A model generated the notes under the pieces. It was given only the letters and a program-made list of their open reading frames with translations, had not been told where the DNA came from and did no database searches. The position numbers were made by a program, and so were the translations under genes. A DNA stretch of 8,763 nucleotides, taken from NCBI GenBank assembly GCA_934636065.1, contig CAKTZW010000055.1, positions 1 to 8,763 on the forward strand. Reading direction: 5' to 3'. This DNA comes from an uncultured Labedella sp. Lineage in GTDB: Bacteria; Actinomycetota; Actinomycetes; Actinomycetales; Microbacteriaceae. Below are positions 5,462 to 8,763 of this stretch, piece after piece; positions within the stretch are counted from its first letter, which is position 1, and each line of letters opens with the position of its first letter.

Positions 5462-6013
5462 TTACGCCGACGTCTGGCGGAGCACCACCACGTCCGCGTC
5501 CGCGTCGACCTGTGCGAGCTGCCGGACCTCGGCGGGCGTCGCGGCGCCCGACGCGACGAGCTCCTGGCCCGCCACCGACGCGGTGAAGAGGTGCCCGACC
5601 GCGCCGGACAGTCCGACGAAGGCCGCGCAGGCCACCGCGGCCTCCGGCGAGGTGAAGTCGATCCCGAGAGTCGAGAGGGCGTCGATCACGGCGCCGGCCG
5701 CGAGCAGGTCGGCGCTCGAGAACGCGTCGCCGCCGTCCGCCGTGACGACCGAGATCGAGACGCGACGACCGAGCGCCACCTGGTGGTCGAGGATCCAGCG
5801 CGCGACGGCCGACCGGTTCCGCAGGGTCGCCGAGAGCACCGCCGCTCCCGGGTCCACCGCCGCGACGTCGACCCCGTCGCCGGCGACGCCGAGCGCGTCG
5901 ACCCATACGACGACATCGGCCCGTCCCACGCGCGCGAGGCCGTCGACGCCGACGTCGAATCGGACCTGGTACTTGGCCTGCGCCGGAGGTGGGAGCACGG
6001 GAGCGTTCGTCAC
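5462..6013 (-). CDS. 2-phosphosulfolactate phosphatase (ComB)-like protein
   Basis: This 183-residue protein resembles the short actinobacterial branch of the ComB family. It begins KYQVRFDVGVDGL and ADVVVWVDALGV. It then has SATLRNRSAVARWILDHQ, matching the family's NxTxA segment, SSADLLAAGAVIDAL, TSPEAAVACAAF, and a closing AGQELVASG ... LAQVDADADVVVLR. Genuine ComB hydrolyses 2-phosphosulfolactate in coenzyme M synthesis, a pathway not expected here. The usual ComB motif after the first strand (DVLRATTT-like) is absent, replaced by WVDALGVAGDG, so the enzyme activity may be lost or changed. The start is GTG 6013, because TACGAT lies six bases upstream and longer readings would run into the EVE gene. 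It follows the EVE gene by 44 bp and precedes DUF427 by 46 bp. Confidence 0.75.
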   Translation of the reverse strand: MTNAPVLPPPAQAKYQVRFDVGVDGLARVGRADVVVWVDALGVAGDGVDVAAVDPGAAVLSATLRNRSAVARWILDHQVALGRRVSISVVTADGGDAFSSADLLAAGAVIDALSTLGIDFTSPEAAVACAAFVGLSGAVGHLFTASVAGQELVASGAATPAEVRQLAQVDADADVVVLRQTSA

Positions 6014-6019
6014 CTCGTC

Positions 6020-6025
6020 ATCGTA
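6020..6025 (-). promoter_or_regulatory. -10 box for a leaderless transcript of the ComB-like gene
   Basis: On the minus strand TACGAT lies six bases (GACGAG) before the GTG at 6013. GACGAG is too close to the start to be a good ribosome site, so a leaderless start fits better, though read-through from the EVE gene is also likely. Confidence 0.45.
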
Positions 6026-6057
6026 CGGGAGGCGCGCGGAGCCGGCTCCCGAGTCCG

Positions 6058-6501
6058 TCACCGGAGGAAACGTTCCCCCGGGGAGATCCGCATCGCCTGC
6101 TCGATCACCTCGAAGTCGTGCCGGCTGAGCTCGAGCAGCCCCTTCCGCAGTTGCAGCCCCCAGTCGTACGAGTGGCGCGTGAACTCGAGCACGTGCAGGA
6201 GTGGACGGATGGGCGCATCGGCGACGTCGAGGCGGTAGTCGACGCGGCGCCGCCAGGGACGCCACCCGGAGTCGCCGCCGCCGACCCGGTACAGCTCGTC
6301 GTCGGCGACCCGGCCGACGGCGGTGAAGGACCGCACGGGAGTCCCGTCGGTCGTCTCGCGCGCCGAGTAGAACGCGATCCCGTCCGACTCGCGCATGCCC
6401 TCGAGGCCCTCGCGCCGGCCGAAGTTCAGCTGCGCGACCCCGAGGTCGACGGCGCGCCGGACGTGGTCGCGCTGCGCGACGGCGAGCCAGTACCGGATCA
6501 C
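6058..6501 (-). CDS. EVE-domain protein
   Basis: This 147-residue protein is a stand-alone EVE domain, a beta-barrel fold of the PUA/YTH superfamily that reads modified bases. It shows IRYWLAVAQRDHVRRAV (2-18), LGVAQLNFGRREGL, MRESDGIAFYSAR, SFTAVGRVADDELY, GWRPWRRRVDY, PIRPLLHVLEFT and, near the end, WGLQLRKGLLELSRHDFEVI. These match full-length actinobacterial relatives of about 145 residues. The role is unknown; EVE proteins are often found alone or fused to restriction or RNA enzymes, but no such partner is present here. The start is GTG 6501, which gives the family's usual MIRYW. A TACACT -10 box sits six bases upstream. An in-frame ATG at 6573 would add 24 residues lying in the promoter and is rejected. 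It is divergent from the SRPBCC-like gene at 6603. Confidence 0.92.
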   Translation of the reverse strand: MIRYWLAVAQRDHVRRAVDLGVAQLNFGRREGLEGMRESDGIAFYSARETTDGTPVRSFTAVGRVADDELYRVGGGDSGWRPWRRRVDYRLDVADAPIRPLLHVLEFTRHSYDWGLQLRKGLLELSRHDFEVIEQAMRISPGERFLR

Positions 6502-6507
6502 ACCCCC

Positions 6508-6513
6508 AGTGTA
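6508..6513 (-). promoter_or_regulatory. -10 box for a leaderless transcript of the EVE gene
   Basis: On the minus strand TACACT lies six bases (GGGGGT) before the GTG at 6501. It supports the GTG start over the upstream ATG. No clear -35 box is seen at the usual spacing. Confidence 0.55.
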
Positions 6514-6602
6514 GGAACCGGCGCCGACGCCGCGTCGCTTCCGCGAGTCCGCGACCCTGTCAAGGGCGGCCACGCCGCGATGGGTACCGGCATCATGGCG
6601 AC

Positions 6603-7115
6603 ATGAGGATCCAGCTCAAGACCGTGCTCGACTGCGAGGCCGACGTCGCGTGGCGGGCCCTGCGGTCCCCCGCCGCCCTGCGGGAGATCTACGCGCCGCT
6701 GCTCGCGATGCGCCCGGAGGACGAGCTCCCGACGATGTGGCAGGCCACCTCGGCTGAAGTGGCGCTCTCCCTCGCCGGGATCGTCCCGACGGGGCGCCAG
6801 CGCATCGACATCTCGTTCGACGACCACCGGCGCGACGGCGTCCGCATCCTCGTCGACGACGGCCGACCGCTCACGGGACCCCTCGCGCTGCTGCGGTCGT
6901 GGCGGCACCGCATGGCCGTCGCGCCGGCGCCGGACGACCACGGCAAGACCCTGTACCGCGACCGTCTCGACATCGGCGGCGCCGCCGCCCCGGCACTGTG
7001 GTTCCCGCTCTGGACGGTGTGGCAGTGGCGGGCGTCCCGCCTCGCGGAGCTCGCCCCGACGTGGGCGTACGACCCCGAGATCGCGGCCGTCGACGACGAG
7101 TCGGCGGAGGGCTGA
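6603..7115 (+). CDS. SRPBCC-like (START-fold) protein of unknown function
   Basis: This 170-residue protein has the look of an SRPBCC/START-fold polyketide-cyclase-like protein. The opening LKTVLDCEADVAWRALRSPAALREIYAPL matches the first strand and helix. GIVPTGRQRIDISF and WRHRMAVAPAP give the middle strands, and the C-terminal LWFPLWTVWQWRASRLAELAPTW forms the long closing helix, unusually rich in Trp. It is a different subgroup from the SRPBCC protein at 4011-4451. The ligand and role are unknown. The start is ATG 6603, with no ribosome site. CATCAT, a poor match to TANNNT, lies six bases upstream, so a leaderless start is possible but weaker than for its neighbours. It is divergent from the EVE gene across about 100 bp and precedes the helicase promoter by 22 bp. 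Confidence 0.75.
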   Translation: MRIQLKTVLDCEADVAWRALRSPAALREIYAPLLAMRPEDELPTMWQATSAEVALSLAGIVPTGRQRIDISFDDHRRDGVRILVDDGRPLTGPLALLRSWRHRMAVAPAPDDHGKTLYRDRLDIGGAAAPALWFPLWTVWQWRASRLAELAPTWAYDPEIAAVDDESAEG

Positions 7116-7137
7116 GGCCTTTCCCGCGCTCGTCCGC

Positions 7138-7143
7138 TAGACT
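7138..7143 (+). promoter_or_regulatory. -10 box of the DEAD-box helicase promoter
   Basis: TAGACT fits TANNNT closely. Unlike its neighbours it is about 245 bp upstream of its gene, so transcription from about A7150 would make a long leader. The -35 region is poor. The alternative is read-through from the SRPBCC-like gene 22 bp upstream. Confidence 0.5.
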
Positions 7144-7149
7144 GGGGTC

Positions 7150-7388
7150 AACGGAGGATCCATCGACGGGTCTCCGGCGTCGTCAGAACGCTCTTCACAT
7201 CTCCGGCCTCTCCAGGCAGCAGCCCCACGGGCCGCGGGATCTCTGTTGAACCGTGCGCGGTGATCATCCACCCGCACCGTTCCAAACGGCGAACGATCGT
7301 GCCAGCAGGCACCTTCGCCATCTCAGCACTCCCTCCCCGACAGCCGATCGGGGCGCCATGGCGTGCTCCAGTTGCCCGAAAGGCACCA
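7150..7388 (+). promoter_or_regulatory. Structured 5' leader of the helicase mRNA (possible RNA regulator)
   Basis: This stretch of about 239 nt is less GC-rich than its neighbours and has several stems. Hairpin A (7253-7277) pairs GTGCG and GGTG, with one bulged C between them, to CACC and CGCAC around an ATCATC loop. Hairpin B (7288-7319) pairs GGCGAA with TTCGCC outside and GTGCC with GGCAC inside, around an AGCA loop. A small stem CCGTT-CCA-AACGG (7277-7289) competes with the base of B. Further stems are CCCCGA/TCGGGG (7335-7353) and the palindrome CGCCATGGCG (7355-7364). AGGCACC of hairpin B (7307-7313) recurs at 7381-7387, beside the start codon, so the arm GTGCC could pair with either copy. 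Long leaders are common on cold-induced helicase genes; a regulatory role here is inference. Confidence 0.45.
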
Positions 7389-8763
7389 GTGACCGACACC
7401 ACCTTCAGCACGCTCGGCGTGCCCGCTCCTCTCGTCTCCGTCCTCGCGGCGGACGGGAAGACGACCCCGTTCCCGATCCAGGAGGACACCCTCCCCGACA
7501 CCCTCGCCGGGCGCGATGTCCTCGGTCGCGGAAAGACGGGGTCCGGCAAGACCATCGCCTTCGCGATCCCGCTCGTCGCCCGTCTCGGCGGCGCTCTCGC
7601 CGGTGGTCGGCGGCGCCCCGGGCGCCCGCTCGCCCTCGTGCTCGCCCCGACGCGCGAGCTCGCGACGCAGATCGACGCGACCCTCGCTCCCCTCGCGGCG
7701 GCGTACGACCTCACGACGACCACCATCTTCGGCGGCGTCAGCCAGAACCGTCAGGTCGCGGCGCTCAAGTCGGGGGTCGACATCATCGTCGCCTGCCCCG
7801 GTCGCCTCGAGGATCTCATGCAGCAGGGCTTCGTGACCCTCGATGCGATCGAGATCACCGTGATCGACGAGGCCGACCACATGGCGGACCTCGGCTTCCT
7901 CCCCGTCGTGACGCGCATCCTCGACAAGACGCCCGCGAACGGCCAGCGGCTGCTGTTCTCGGCGACGCTCGACAACGGCGTGGACAAGCTCGTCCGTCGC
8001 TTCCTGCACGACGAGGTCCTGCACTCGGTCGACGAAGCGAACTCGCCCGTCGCCGCGATGACGCACCACGTCTTCGAGGTCGAGACCCTCGAGGGCAAGA
8101 AGGCCCTCGTGGAGAAGCTCGCGTCCGGGACGGGTCGCCGCATCCTCTTCCTTCGCACGAAGCACCACGCGAAGAAGCTCGCGAAGCAGCTCACCGCGTC
8201 GGGCATTCCCGCCGTGGACCTGCACGGCAACCTCTCGCAGCCGCAGCGCGACCGCAACCTCAAGGCGTTCGGCGACGGCAGCGTCCGCGTGCTCGTCGCG
8301 ACGGACGTGGCGGCCCGCGGTGTCCACGTCGACGACGTGGAGCTCGTCGTGCACGTCGACCCGCCCATGGAGCACAAGGCGTACCTGCACCGCTCCGGCC
8401 GCACCGCCCGCGCGGGCAGCGCGGGCGACGTCGTGACGGTGTCGCTCCCGTCGCAGCGCGGCGACCTCTCGTCGCTGCTGCGCAAGGCGAAGATCTCGGT
8501 AAAGCCGACCGTCGTCACGGCCGACTCCCCCGAGGTGACGGCCCTCGTCGGCGAGGTCGCCGCCTTCGTCAAGCCGGTCCCGGAGGAGCGCCGCCCGCAG
8601 GGTGGCGGCACCTCGCAGGGGGCGAACGCCCGCCGCAAGCGCGCAGCCCGGGACGAGAGCACCGGTCGCGGCCAGGGCGGTCGCGGCCAGGGCGGTCGCG
8701 GCCAGGGCGGTCACGGCCAAGGCGGCCGCGGCGAGGGCGCAGCGTCCGAGGGCGGTCGCGGCC
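7389..8763 (+). CDS. DEAD-box ATP-dependent RNA helicase (runs off the right edge)
   Basis: 458 residues are visible of a DEAD-box helicase, an ATP-driven enzyme that unwinds short RNA duplexes in RNA decay, ribosome assembly or cold adaptation. All core motifs are present: Q motif PFPIQ (27-31), motif I GKTGSGKT (48-55), Ia APTRELA (86-92), Ib CPGR (136-139, in place of the more usual TPGR), II DEAD (160-163), III SAT (191-193), V VATDVAARGVHVDD and VI HRSGRTARAG (334-343). After the second RecA domain comes a basic linker (NARRKRAARDE) and a Gly/Arg/Gln tail, typical of RNA-binding extensions. The start is GTG 7389 (VTDTTFSTLGV), with GAAAGG 5 nt upstream. No stop appears before the window end, so the tail length is unknown. 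It is probably controlled through its long leader. Confidence 0.95.
   Translation, partial: MTDTTFSTLGVPAPLVSVLAADGKTTPFPIQEDTLPDTLAGRDVLGRGKTGSGKTIAFAIPLVARLGGALAGGRRRPGRPLALVLAPTRELATQIDATLAPLAAAYDLTTTTIFGGVSQNRQVAALKSGVDIIVACPGRLEDLMQQGFVTLDAIEITVIDEADHMADLGFLPVVTRILDKTPANGQRLLFSATLDNGVDKLVRRFLHDEVLHSVDEANSPVAAMTHHVFEVETLEGKKALVEKLASGTGRRILFLRTKHHAKKLAKQLTASGIPAVDLHGNLSQPQRDRNLKAFGDGSVRVLVATDVAARGVHVDDVELVVHVDPPMEHKAYLHRSGRTARAGSAGDVVTVSLPSQRGDLSSLLRKAKISVKPTVVTADSPEVTALVGEVAAFVKPVPEERRPQGGGTSQGANARRKRAARDESTGRGQGGRGQGGRGQGGHGQGGRGEGAASEGGRG
8664..8738 (+). repeat. 15-bp tandem repeat encoding GRGQG in the helicase tail
   Basis: Five head-to-tail 15-bp units can be read. The first three (8664-8708) are identical, GGTCGCGGCCAGGGC; the fourth (GHGQG) and fifth (GRGEG) have diverged, and a sixth unit reads AASEG before GRG returns at the window edge. 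The identical units keep frame and suggest recent slippage expansion. RGG-like tails bind RNA, and their length often differs between strains. Confidence 0.85.

Noticed and set aside
5345..6238. A 297-codon plus-strand open frame across the ComB-like and EVE genes
   Set aside because: Both minus-strand genes match known families with their motifs in order. The plus-strand product is low-complexity Arg-rich sequence.
6502..6573. Upstream ATG extension of the EVE protein
   Set aside because: The added 24 residues have no family match and lie over the TACACT -10 box; GTG 6501 gives the normal EVE start.
7323..8720. A 465-codon open frame on the minus strand, antisense to the helicase
   Set aside because: The plus strand encodes all DEAD-box motifs. 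The antisense frame is kept open by the high GC content and its product is an Arg/Val/Asp-rich stretch without recognisable domains.

Overview
The window looks like chromosomal DNA from a high-GC actinobacterium, most likely a member of the Microbacteriaceae. Four things point there: base composition of about 70% GC by eye with nearly all third codon positions G or C, an actinobacterial-type RpoB N-terminus, many GTG starts, and many genes with a TANNNT -10 box six or seven bases before the start codon, as expected for leaderless mRNAs. I see no mobile element, integrase, tRNA, rRNA, CRISPR array or defence cassette.

Layout, left to right. (1) rpoB on the minus strand (1-659, 3' part outside the window) starts at TTG behind a strong ribosome site, a leader of about 165 nt and a good sigma-70-type promoter. 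(2) Facing away from it on the plus strand are a spermidine-synthase-fold protein (989-1849), a TPR protein (1943-2467), a SprT-like zinc metalloprotein (2536-3033) and a DUF1697 protein coupled to it by a GTGA overlap (3030-3569). (3) Convergent with these on the minus strand is a two-gene operon, SRPBCC/AHSA1-like (4451-4011) followed by a VOC/glyoxalase-like protein (3999-3586). It diverges from a CGNR zinc-finger regulator (4473-5132). The two start codons are only 21 bp apart, and those 21 bp are an inverted repeat holding two overlapping, opposite -10 boxes. (4) On the minus strand are an EVE-domain protein (6501-6058), a 2-phosphosulfolactate-phosphatase (ComB)-like protein (6013-5462) and a DUF427 protein (5415-5122). 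(5) On the plus strand are a second SRPBCC-like protein (6603-7115) and a DEAD-box RNA helicase (7389 to beyond the window end). The helicase has a structured leader of about 240 nt and a Gly/Arg-rich tail built from a 15-bp tandem repeat.

Most genes here are small, single-domain housekeeping or accessory functions rather than one pathway. Two loci look co-regulated: the CGNR regulator with the SRPBCC-VOC operon, which share an operator-like promoter, and the helicase with its leader. The most distinctive features are regulatory: the shared 21-bp divergent promoter, the run of leaderless starts, and the helicase leader, in which one arm of a hairpin could also pair with the ribosome-binding region. 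I found no convincing undescribed multi-gene system.
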